DNA from: Spirochaetes bacterium GWF1_49_6
GTDB taxonomy: Bacteria > Spirochaetota > Brevinematia > Brevinematales > GWF1-51-8
Reading direction: 5' to 3'
Assembly (NCBI GenBank): GCA_001829395.1
Contig: MIBD01000077.1
Span: 1 to 17,041 of the forward strand
Length of the DNA: 17,041 nt
Below are positions 9,055 through 16,968 of this stretch, one piece after another. The number at the start of each line of letters is the position of its first letter. Within the stretch, counting starts at the first letter, position 1. The notes under the pieces are model-generated. The model was not told where the DNA came from, did not search any database, and saw only the letters and a program-made list of their open reading frames with translations. Position numbers and translations under genes: made by a program.

Positions 9055-11460
9055 ATGCTTCTATCTCACCTGGCAGAAGGAAATCATCCCCCAAAACTTC
9101 TCACATCTCATTTACAAAATGTCGCTCAAAAATGTAAAGACGAGATTCTTAACTTGAGCTTGGATCTTCAATCCCTTATTACACACGAAAAACTCGCTGA
9201 ACTTTCCTACCAAATCGGAAATTTCCACGACCTCGGAAAAGCATCGAGCTTTTTTCAGCGCCGTGTAAACGGAGGGCGAAGAAATGATAATCGCGGAAAT
9301 CATGCGATGATTTCCGCTTTGACAGCGTTTGAGGCATTGAAGGAGGATGATTACGATGAAGTATATCGAGCTATTGCGTTTATGGTTATCGTTAGACATC
9401 ATGGCGCTCTGAATGACTTTTCAGATATATACAATCAATTTCAAGCAGGGGTTTATTCTTATGTGAGTGAAATCGCTTCCGATATTCTTCAAACGGGGCT
9501 TTCCGAAATCAAGGAACTCTATCCGATGGATTTGGTGCCGGTTCTCCGGAAAATTTCCGACCAAAAAGGTTTTACGGAAATTTGGGAAAAATTAAATACG
9601 TGTTTCGAAACGCTTGTCGATAAAGAAAACATCCTTCACTTTTTTATCGCGAACCTGTTATTTTCCCTCCTGATTGACAGCGATAAAAAAGACGCGGCCC
9701 GTTTGGAAAACGATTATTTTGACGGAAATCTTGATGATGACATATTGAACCCATTCCCATTTATCGAAAGTCTGAGGAAGGACAATCCGGAAAAGTTTAG
9801 TCCAGATAGCAAAATAAACCGGCAGCGAAATCGATTTTTAAAGCGCATAGATACACATCCGGAGATTTCACGGGAGAATCATCTCTATCTCATTACTGCT
9901 CCGACGGGGATTGGAAAAACCTTCGGCGCAATTGCCTTTGCCAATCGTCTTAAATCCAAATTGGATAAAGGAAAGGGGCGATTAATCTACTGTCTGCCTT
10001 ATACCTCCATCATTGAGCAGAACTATGATGAATTTGAGAAAGTGATTTATCATAATTGCAAAGCTAAATATGATAAGCGGCCATCGCGTTACCTGATAAA
10101 ACATCATCACCTATCGTTAAAAAAAATAGAGAATCGTATAGATGCCGAGGATTACAACTATGAAGAGTATAGTAAAGATATTCTTTTTGTGGAATCATGG
10201 GAAAGCGCGGTTGTAGTCACTACTTTCGTTCAACTTTTCCACAGCATTTTCGGAATTCAAAACCGGCTTCTGAAAAAATTCCATCGAATAACCGGTTCTA
10301 TCATTGTCATGGATGAAGTTCAGAATATTGATCCAAAATATTATCCGCTTATCGGTAAGGGTTTAAAAATACTGGGCAAATGTTTCGATTGTTACTTTTT
10401 ACTGATTACCGCAACGCAGCCGGAGATTTTTAATAAAAAGGACGGCGCGGTTGAAATAATAAACGACGAAGATTTTATGCAGGAGGAAATATTTAACCGC
10501 GTCAAATTGAATATATATCAAGATACTAAAACAATTCCGGAGTTCGCTAAAGGATTTATCAACGAGTTTAAAGGTAACAACGCTCTTATTGTAATGAACA
10601 CAAAAAAGAGCGCTTTTTCGCTGTGCAAAATATTAGAAGATCATCCGAGTTATAAGGATTATAAAATATTCTGTCTTACTACACTATTAATTCCGATAGA
10701 TAGACAGAACATTATTGAAGAAATCAAAAGTTTACTGAAAAACGGAAATAAAGTGATGGTAGTTTCTACTCAATTGGTCGAAGCCGGCGTGGATTTTAGT
10801 TTCAAGACGGTATATCGGGACTATGCGCCGCTTGATTCTGTAATACAAACGGCAGGACGATGTAACCGTAACGGTGAATTCGGAGTATGCGGCGGAGAAT
10901 TGAACTTGATACATTTAAAAGAAGAAGAAAAAGAAAAGACCTTTGATTCTTATATTTACTCTCCGGTTCTCATCCAACACCTTGAAGAAATTTTGACTCA
11001 ATCGAAATACGAAAGCCAAGATTTTTCTTCGCTTTCTAAGTCATATTATGATAAATTCGATTTTCAAGCCGTGAGCAAACAACTACTCGAGGCGATGGAA
11101 GAATTGGAGTATTCAAAAGTGAATAAATTTAAACTAATAGAAGATGATTATGCCATTTACCGGCTTCTCATATTAAGCGACGAATCTGCGGAAAAAGATT
11201 TCATGCGACAGATGGAAATGATTCATCAAAAGGAAATGACTTCGAAAGAAAAGTATGAATTAGAACTGATTAAAATACGGCTTAAACATTATGAGTTATC
11301 TTTATCTGAAAAAGAGTTTAACAATTCCAATCACGATAATTTAAGTGATGATTTCGGGGTAATACATTATTCAGACATTAATGATAATTATTCTTCAAAT
11401 AAAGGATTAATTTTAAGAGAGACAGATAAAAATAATACTTCTTCCGTCGAGGTACTCTGA
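9055..11460 (+). CDS. cas3: Cas3 helicase-nuclease with N-terminal HD domain
   Basis: Recruited by the target-bound Cascade complex to nick, unwind and degrade DNA. The 801-residue single chain has an N-terminal HD nuclease: H19, H58-D59 in FHDLGK, H83 in NHAMISA and H115-H116 in VRHHG. A superfamily 2 helicase follows: Walker A APTGIGKT at 282-289, DEVQ (the DExH box) at 420-423, TATQ at 452-455, the LVEAGVDFS motif, and QTAGRCNRNG with GRCNR at 601-605. All key residues are present, so the protein should be active. GGAG precedes the ATG at 9055. The gene is strongly AT-rich (17 G+C of 60 in 10021-10080), unlike cas1 right after it. Its stop overlaps the cas1 start by one base. Confidence 0.95.
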   Translation: MLLSHLAEGNHPPKLLTSHLQNVAQKCKDEILNLSLDLQSLITHEKLAELSYQIGNFHDLGKASSFFQRRVNGGRRNDNRGNHAMISALTAFEALKEDDYDEVYRAIAFMVIVRHHGALNDFSDIYNQFQAGVYSYVSEIASDILQTGLSEIKELYPMDLVPVLRKISDQKGFTEIWEKLNTCFETLVDKENILHFFIANLLFSLLIDSDKKDAARLENDYFDGNLDDDILNPFPFIESLRKDNPEKFSPDSKINRQRNRFLKRIDTHPEISRENHLYLITAPTGIGKTFGAIAFANRLKSKLDKGKGRLIYCLPYTSIIEQNYDEFEKVIYHNCKAKYDKRPSRYLIKHHHLSLKKIENRIDAEDYNYEEYSKDILFVESWESAVVVTTFVQLFHSIFGIQNRLLKKFHRITGSIIVMDEVQNIDPKYYPLIGKGLKILGKCFDCYFLLITATQPEIFNKKDGAVEIINDEDFMQEEIFNRVKLNIYQDTKTIPEFAKGFINEFKGNNALIVMNTKKSAFSLCKILEDHPSYKDYKIFCLTTLLIPIDRQNIIEEIKSLLKNGNKVMVVSTQLVEAGVDFSFKTVYRDYAPLDSVIQTAGRCNRNGEFGVCGGELNLIHLKEEEKEKTFDSYIYSPVLIQHLEEILTQSKYESQDFSSLSKSYYDKFDFQAVSKQLLEAMEELEYSKVNKFKLIEDDYAIYRLLILSDESAEKDFMRQMEMIHQKEMTSKEKYELELIKIRLKHYELSLSEKEFNNSNHDNLSDDFGVIHYSDINDNYSSNKGLILRETDKNNTSSVEVL

Positions 11461-12476
11461 TGCTTCTTTTCCTCACGACCTACGGGTCGTACCTGCACAC
11501 TTCGGACGGACTGATTACCGTCGAGATCGGGAAGGACAAGGCGGTCAAACAGATATCGCCTAAAAAGGTCGAGAGTATCTTCATTTCCACCGGTGCGGCG
11601 CTATCGACAGACCTGATCCAGCTCTGCTACGATAACAATATCGATATCGTTTTCATGGATAAGTACGGCAATCCCACGAGCCGCGTCTGGCACAGCAAGC
11701 TGGGATCGACGGCGCTGATACGAAAGAAACAGATCGAGGCGAGTGTGGGCGAGACTGGCGCGAAGTACGCTAAACTTTTTATCAGCCGCAAGTTCGAGAA
11801 CCAGAAGGAATGGATGGAACGGTTAATCAAGACGCGCCCGCATCATGCCGCGATTATCGGGAAGATGATCGAGACCCTGGCGGACGCGCGGAAGAAACTC
11901 GACGAGACCGCCGGAGCGATCGAGGATATCCGTGAGACGCTTCTCGGTATCGAGGGTTCGGCAGGGAGAGCATATTTCCGTACAATCAGCGCGCTTCTGC
12001 CGGACGCTTTCCAGTTTGAAGAACGGAGCCGGAATCCGGCGAAGGACGAGTTTAACGCCATACTGAATTATATGTACGGGATACTCTATGGCGTCGTGGA
12101 GAAGGCGTGCATTTTAGCGGGAATCGATCCGTTCGTAGGGATTATGCACACGGACAACTATAATAAAAAGAGCTTCGTTTTCGACGCGATGGAAATGGTC
12201 CGTATATACGCTGACGAGAGCGCGGTTTATCTCTTTTCCAATAGAAAACTGGGGAAAACGCAATTTCAGACGATTGAAAATGGGGTCTTGATCGGAGATG
12301 AAGCCAAGAAGATTGTTATCGAGCATTTTATCTCTTTTTTAGACGAAAGCATCCGTTACAGGGGAAGGAATATCTCGCGGCGGCATACGGTTCTATTGGA
12401 GCTTAGACATCTGGCGAACGAATGGCTGGAAGGGGAAGCAAAGATTATCGATAAAATCGATATAGAGGAATTATAA
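11460..12476 (+). CDS. cas1: Cas1 spacer integrase
   Basis: Catalytic subunit of the Cas1-Cas2 complex that inserts prespacers at the leader-repeat junction. The 338-residue protein has the expected metal-binding residues: E165 in GIEGSAGRAYF, H230 in GIMHTDNYNKKSF and D242 with E245 in FVFDAMEMVR. The N-terminal beta domain (residues 1 to about 80, with IFISTGAALSTDLIQLC) is typical. The ATG overlaps the cas3 stop (TGATG), implying translational coupling, with GAGG upstream. The gene is GC-rich (36 of 60 in 11701-11760), in sharp contrast to cas3. It is followed by cas2 after two bases. Confidence 0.95.
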   Translation: MLLFLTTYGSYLHTSDGLITVEIGKDKAVKQISPKKVESIFISTGAALSTDLIQLCYDNNIDIVFMDKYGNPTSRVWHSKLGSTALIRKKQIEASVGETGAKYAKLFISRKFENQKEWMERLIKTRPHHAAIIGKMIETLADARKKLDETAGAIEDIRETLLGIEGSAGRAYFRTISALLPDAFQFEERSRNPAKDEFNAILNYMYGILYGVVEKACILAGIDPFVGIMHTDNYNKKSFVFDAMEMVRIYADESAVYLFSNRKLGKTQFQTIENGVLIGDEAKKIVIEHFISFLDESIRYRGRNISRRHTVLLELRHLANEWLEGEAKIIDKIDIEEL

Positions 12477-12478
12477 AA

Positions 12479-12808
12479 ATGCTGGTTTACATTGTTTACG
12501 ACATTGAAAGCACGAAACCGGGTAATCGCCGGAGACAGAAGATTGTCAAGAAGCTGCTGAAAACGGGTCTTTACAGAATCCAGAAATCGGTCTTTATCGG
12601 GAATATCCACAAGAACGACGCCGACGAGATTTCCGTGTTCTGCGAAAAAATGATTGACGAAGCGTTAAAGATGGAAGAAAGGGACGCGCTGGAAGATAAA
12701 ATCTATATTTTTCCGGTATCGAAGGACGATTTTAACAGCGTCAGAATGATCGGGGCCGGGTTCGATAAAAAGCTGGTCGCTGACGAAATATTGGCGCTGG
12801 TTATCTGA
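12479..12808 (+). CDS. cas2: Cas2 adaptation protein
   Basis: Forms the central dimer of the Cas1-Cas2 integration complex. The sequence begins MLVYIVYDIES with the conserved aspartate D8, and has the Cas2 core KKLLKTGLYRIQKSVFIG followed by the IYIFPVSKDD strand. At 109 residues it is longer than the usual 85-100; the extra length is mainly in the middle helix and at the C-terminus (GFDKKLVADEILALVI). It sits two bases after cas1 and one base before cas4, so the three genes form one tightly coupled unit. Confidence 0.93.
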   Translation: MLVYIVYDIESTKPGNRRRQKIVKKLLKTGLYRIQKSVFIGNIHKNDADEISVFCEKMIDEALKMEERDALEDKIYIFPVSKDDFNSVRMIGAGFDKKLVADEILALVI

Positions 12809-12809
12809 G

Positions 12810-13394
12810 ATGGAAGAGATATTTTTTACGCCCTCGAATGTGATGGAACATCTTTTCTGCCCGAGGTTTACTTATTTTATGCAGGTGATGAGAGTGCCTC
12901 AGCATGAAGAAAAACGGGAAAAGGTTTTAGCCGGCAGGAATATTCATGAAAGGAAAGCTGAGGAAAACGCGGGGTATCTCCGGAAAAGGTTAGACGTGAA
13001 GGAAAAAATAATCGAACCTTATCTAGTATCGCCGAGGTACCATTTGAAAGGGATCGTCGACGAGGTGTTGATTACGGGTTCCGGCGAATATATCGTGCTG
13101 GATTATAAATTCGCCGAGTACAAGGAAGTTTTATTCGATACTTATAAGACCCAGCTTTCCATATACGGGTTGTGTATACGCGATATCTACCAGGCCGAGA
13201 TGGTCAGGGGTTTTATCGTGTTTACCCGCAGTTCCAATAAGCTCGTCGAGGTTCCGTTATCGAAGGACGATTACCGGAAGGTGGCGGTTATATTGAACGA
13301 AATGCTCGAGATTATTCAAGCGGAAATGTACCCGAAAGGGAAGCGAAGCAGGAATAAGTGCATGGACTGCACCTACCGGAAATTATGCGTTTAG
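12810..13394 (+). CDS. cas4: Cas4 RecB-like nuclease of spacer acquisition
   Basis: Trims prespacers and helps select those with a correct PAM before Cas1-Cas2 integration. The 194-residue protein has four cysteines placed for an iron-sulfur cluster, C17 near the start and C184, C187, C193 at the end. It also has the nuclease residues H46 (GRNIHERK), D84 (GIVDE), D98 and K100 (VLDYK), and a QLSIYG motif with Q115. The ATG follows the cas2 stop by one base. cas4 here is the last gene, directly next to the leader; in many I-B loci it comes before cas1. The C-terminal RKLCV is the end of the protein; no terminator was seen before the leader. Confidence 0.92.
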   Translation: MEEIFFTPSNVMEHLFCPRFTYFMQVMRVPQHEEKREKVLAGRNIHERKAEENAGYLRKRLDVKEKIIEPYLVSPRYHLKGIVDEVLITGSGEYIVLDYKFAEYKEVLFDTYKTQLSIYGLCIRDIYQAEMVRGFIVFTRSSNKLVEVPLSKDDYRKVAVILNEMLEIIQAEMYPKGKRSRNKCMDCTYRKLCV

Positions 13395-13426
13395 AGTTGT
13401 TCAGGTAATAGTACTCAGGCGAAATC

Positions 13427-13442
13427 CGGCAATTTATTGCCG
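13427..13442. promoter_or_regulatory. Perfect palindrome overlapping the leader -35
   Basis: CGGCAAT and ATTGCCG are separated by TT, making a 16-bp palindrome whose right half contains the -35 hexamer TTGCCG. It could be an operator for a repressor or a factor site used in integration. It is not followed by a T-tract, so it does not look like a terminator. Confidence 0.4.
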
Positions 13443-13465
13443 AAAACCGGTCTTGATGATATAAT
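13437..13465 (+). promoter_or_regulatory. Leader promoter for the CRISPR array
   Basis: TTGCCG at 13437-13442 and a perfect TATAAT at 13460-13465 are 17 bases apart. The predicted start is near 13472, about 150 bases before the first repeat, so the precursor crRNA would carry a leader-derived 5' end. Confidence 0.65.
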
Positions 13466-14172
13466 ATGTGTGATAGCAATAGATTAGACCGAATGGAAGT
13501 ATGTAAGGAGTGGAAAAATAAAAAGAAAAAAGAAGGGAATTGACCTATGAAGAAGAAAAACATATTGAGTCAATTAGATATTAACTCTAATGGTAACAAA
13601 CAGTTGCGATAAAAATGGACTTTCAGACCTATATCCAGAATAACAAGGATTGAAACCCGATTATCTGATTTTATAACTCTATACAGGGTATAGCTTTCAG
13701 ACCTATATCCAGAATAACAAGGATTGAAACAGAAGACTAGCGATAATTGAAGAAATGCGGCTCAAAGCTTTCAGACCTATATCCAGAATAACAAGGATTG
13801 AAACTTAAGTTCCGTAAGCCGTCCGCAATACCCGTCCGCTCTTTCAGACCTATATCCAGAATAACAAGGATTGAAACCAATTACTTAAAAATTTAAGAGA
13901 ATTAAACGAAATTCTTTCAGACCTATATCCAGAATAACAAGGATTGAAACTATGCAATCGGCACATAGTTTATTAGTCCAAAACATACTTTCAGACCTAT
14001 ATCCAGAATAACAAGGATTGAAACCCAGTTCGCTATTGGCTTCCCCGAACTACGTGAAAAACTTTCAGACCTATATCCAGAATAACAAGGATTGAAACCA
14101 AATAGCCCGGTCAGTGGTTCGATTGATTTTGATAACTTTCAGACCTATATCCAGAATAACAAGGATTGAAAC

Positions 14173-14208
14173 GGGAAGGATTGAAAAATATATTTGCGAA
14201 AAATCTAG
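14173..14208 (+). other. Spacer 8, containing repeat-like sequence
   Basis: The 36-bp spacer begins GGGAAGGATTGAAAA. Eleven of these bases, AAGGATTGAAA, are identical to the 3' end of the repeat that directly precedes it. The crRNA from this unit would contain a second handle-like ATTGAAA. Confidence 0.7.
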
Positions 14209-14245
14209 CTTTCAGACCTATATCCAGAATAACAAGGATTGAAAC

Positions 14246-14280
14246 TGCCATGCCATTAATCGAGGAAGTGTACGATGCGG
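14246..14280 (+). other. Spacer 9, homologous to spacer 19
   Basis: A 35-bp spacer whose last 22 bases match the first 22 of spacer 19 (14985-15021) with three mismatches. In the shared frame it reads AMPLIEEVYDA. The mismatches are ATC/ATT, TAC/TAT and GCG/GCT, all synonymous. Confidence 0.85.
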
Positions 14281-14392
14281 CTTTCAGACCTATATCCAGA
14301 ATAACAAGGATTGAAACGTGATTCGAAATGTTCCGGTTGATTTTGTGACCGTTATCTTTCAGACCTATATCCAGAATAACAAGGATTGAAAC

Positions 14393-14429
14393 TTAAATAG
14401 GAGGACTATATGAAAATTACATCGGAATT
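14393..14429 (+). other. Spacer 11, duplicate of spacer 15
   Basis: A 37-bp spacer identical to the first 37 bases of spacer 15 (14688-14725). It contains AGGAGG, seven bases before an ATG, and reads MKITSE from there, so the protospacer looks like the translation start of a gene in a mobile element. Confidence 0.9.
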
Positions 14430-14687
14430 CTTTCAGACCTATATCCAGAATAACAAGGATTGAAACCCGAAAGGGTATAAGATTCTGTGGACTAATGTCG
14501 CGCTTTCAGACCTATATCCAGAATAACAAGGATTGAAACTGCGGCAGTCTGAAATACGTGGATATAAGTACGAGTTCTTTCAGACCTATATCCAGAATAA
14601 CAAGGATTGAAACTACCGACTTCCGCGCCCGTGCCTTCATAGATTTCTACCTTTCAGACCTATATCCAGAATAACAAGGATTGAAAC

Positions 14688-14725
14688 TTAAATAGGAGGA
14701 CTATATGAAAATTACATCGGAATTT
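14688..14725 (+). other. Spacer 15, one base longer copy of spacer 11
   Basis: A 38-bp spacer equal to spacer 11 with one extra T at the leader-distal end, before the next repeat. Three other spacers and four repeats separate the two. Confidence 0.9.
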
Positions 14726-14984
14726 CTTTCAGACCTATATCCAGAATAACAAGGATTGAAACCAAAAATATGAGTTTCATATTACATATTCGGCATTGCC
14801 TTTCAGACCTATATCCAGAATAACAAGGATTGAAACTCGAAAGCTCGATGTTCTGGGAGACGATCACGGGGATCTTTCAGACCTATATCCAGAATAACAA
14901 GGATTGAAACTCTCAAATCGATGTTCCAGTCTCTGGGATACGATAGGCTTTCAGACCTATATCCAGAATAACAAGGATTGAAAC

Positions 14985-15021
14985 ATTGAGGAAGTGTATG
15001 ATGCTGCGAAGTATCCCGATG
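14985..15021 (+). other. Spacer 19, homologous to spacer 9
   Basis: A 37-bp spacer reading IEEVYDAAKYPD in the frame shared with spacer 9. It extends the same coding sequence about 15 bases further downstream than spacer 9 does. Confidence 0.85.
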
Positions 15022-16946
15022 CTTTCAGACCTATATCCAGAATAACAAGGATTGAAACTATCCTCCTCATGACTTTTTTCTTCCTCATAACCCAATCTTT
15101 CAGACCTATATCCAGAATAACAAGGATTGAAACTGTGGTGAAAGCTAGGAAGGTACGCGGAATCCTTAGCGTCTTTCAGACCTATATCCAGAATAACAAG
15201 GATTGAAACCGATACGGAAAAACAGGTTAATTCGTGATGGTGTACTCTTTCAGACCTATATCCAGAATAACAAGGATTGAAACATCGAAAAACAGAGGGT
15301 TGGAGCTAACACGGCTGAGCTTTCAGACCTATATCCAGAATAACAAGGATTGAAACGTTTTGAGACTTCATTCGGTACTGCGAAAATATTACACTTTCAG
15401 ACCTATATCCAGAATAACAAGGATTGAAACCTTTCGTATAATCGCCCGTATTCGTAGCAAATCCGACTTTCAGACCTATATCCAGAATAACAAGGATTGA
15501 AACTTTTTTCTATCATCTCAATGCAAATTTGAAATTTCTCTTTCAGACCTATATCCAGAATAACAAGGATTGAAACTACAGGATATGGAGTTAGGTATAT
15601 TATTCACGAAAATCTTTCAGACCTATATCCAGAATAACAAGGATTGAAACTTAAGACCGCGCTTGATATGTCGGCGGCGTTCGGTACTTTCAGACCTATA
15701 TCCAGAATAACAAGGATTGAAACATAGAGTTGGGGAGGCAAGCAAGCAACAAATTTTGAACTTTCAGACCTATATCCAGAATAACAAGGATTGAAACTCA
15801 CGACGATAGCGGTAACCACGATGTCCGATCCTGCCTTTCAGACCTATATCCAGAATAACAAGGATTGAAACTGCGTAGCTGTAATAATTTTTACTCGATC
15901 GGTTTTCGCTTTCAGACCTATATCCAGAATAACAAGGATTGAAACTTACAGACCCAGTACTATATGAACGCGGAAGCGCAGACTTTCAGACCTATATCCA
16001 GAATAACAAGGATTGAAACTCGATGTGCTGACGTTCGAGGAAGAGCTAAAACAGGTCTTTCAGACCTATATCCAGAATAACAAGGATTGAAACATACTCG
16101 AATTGACTATCTCTATACATTGCGAGATTCGCTTTCAGACCTATATCCAAGATAACAAGGATTGAAACTTGAGCGCCCTCGTTTTCTGTACTGCGTTCAG
16201 CGTATTCTTTCAGACCTATATCCAGAATAACAAGGATTGAAACCTTGCTACCGCGCTATCGGTTATCAAGGTCTTTGTGCCCTTTCAGACCTATATCCAA
16301 GATAACAAGGATTGAAACCTCGATAACAGTTGTCTCAATGATAGTTTCCCCAGACTTTCAGACCTATATCCAAGATAACAAGGATTGAAACTTTTTAACG
16401 GTTTCGCTTTCAGGTGAAAAATTCTCGACTTTCAGACCTATATCCAAGATAACAAGGATTGAAACTTTGTCAATATTATCGCACAATAAGTTCCACATCA
16501 AGACTTTCAGACCTATATCCAAGATAACAAGGATTGAAACTAATTTGGCGAAAATTAACAATATCTGAAAAATTCCTTTCAGACCTATATCCAAGATAAC
16601 AAGGATTGAAACCGGATGATCGTCCCGATGTAGATCAGCGTCGAATTTTCTTTCAGACCTATATCCAAGATAACAAGGATTGAAACTCCCTCCTTTTTCT
16701 CTTCGGTTGGTTTTTCCGGTTCGCTTTCAGACCTATATCCAAGATAACAAGGATTGAAACTTTCGATCACCCCGATCCCGCGCTCGCGCAAATCGTCCTT
16801 TCAGACCTATATCCAAGATAACAAGGATTGAAACATCGGCATCAAGAAACAATTAAGCGCGATGGAAACCACTTTCAGACCTATATCCAAGATAACAAGG
16901 ATTGAAACCTGATATTATCAGTCATATACGGTTCAATTCCGTAATC

Positions 16947-16968
16947 CTTTCAGACCTATATCCAAGAT
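16947..16968 (+). repeat. Truncated terminal CRISPR repeat
   Basis: The first 22 bases of the AG-type repeat, up to CCAAGAT, then unrelated sequence starting CGCGAATTC. The missing 3' part includes the handle, so this repeat cannot yield a normal crRNA start. It marks the leader-distal end of the array. Confidence 0.9.

Larger units (their letters stand above)
13395..13619 (+). promoter_or_regulatory. CRISPR leader
   Basis: The 225-bp stretch between cas4 and the first repeat. It is AT-rich and purine-rich in its second half (around 13511-13540). It contains a promoter at 13437-13465, a perfect inverted repeat at 13427-13442, and an imperfect hairpin near 13566-13590 (GAGT...ACTC). Two tiny open frames with weak ribosome sites, 13493-13543 (16 codons) and 13547-13612 (21 codons, MKKKNILSQL...), are probably chance. 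Its position beside the adaptation genes and at the end of the array with intact repeats identifies it as the leader. Confidence 0.8.
13620..16968 (+). CRISPR. CRISPR array, 45 full repeats plus one truncated, 45 spacers
   Basis: The repeat is 37 bp, starts CTTTCAGACC and ends AAGGATTGAAAC. The spacers are 35-39 bp, mostly 36-38. The internal complement ATCC/GGAT (repeat positions 14-17 and 28-31) forms a weak stem, and cleavage before ATTGAAAC (30-37) would give the standard 8-nt handle. Repeats 1-34 and 36 have GA at positions 19-20; repeats 35 and 37-46 have AG. Apart from this swap the full repeats appear identical. The last repeat (16947-16968) is cut after 22 bases. The leader is on the left, so spacer 1 (13657-13693) is the newest and spacer 45 (16909-16946) the oldest. 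Spacers 11 and 15 match each other, and 9 and 19 overlap in a homologous sequence. Protospacers and PAM were not determined. Confidence 0.99.

Noticed and set aside
13493..13612. Two very short open frames in the CRISPR leader
   Set aside because: Sixteen and 21 codons, lysine-rich because of A-rich DNA, with weak ribosome sites; leader sequences are often A-rich without coding.
16392..16428. CTTTCAG inside spacer 38, like the start of the repeat
   Set aside because: Only seven bases match; this is expected by chance in an array of this size.
14913..16791. Reverse-strand open frames across the CRISPR array encoding repeated peptides such as FNPCYSGYRSE
   Set aside because: The repeated peptide is the CRISPR repeat read backwards; interspersed residues are spacers. 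These are artefacts, not proteins.
13620..16968. Self-targeting spacers against genes in this window
   Set aside because: No spacer was noticed matching the genes here, but this was an eye comparison, so self-targeting is neither claimed nor excluded.
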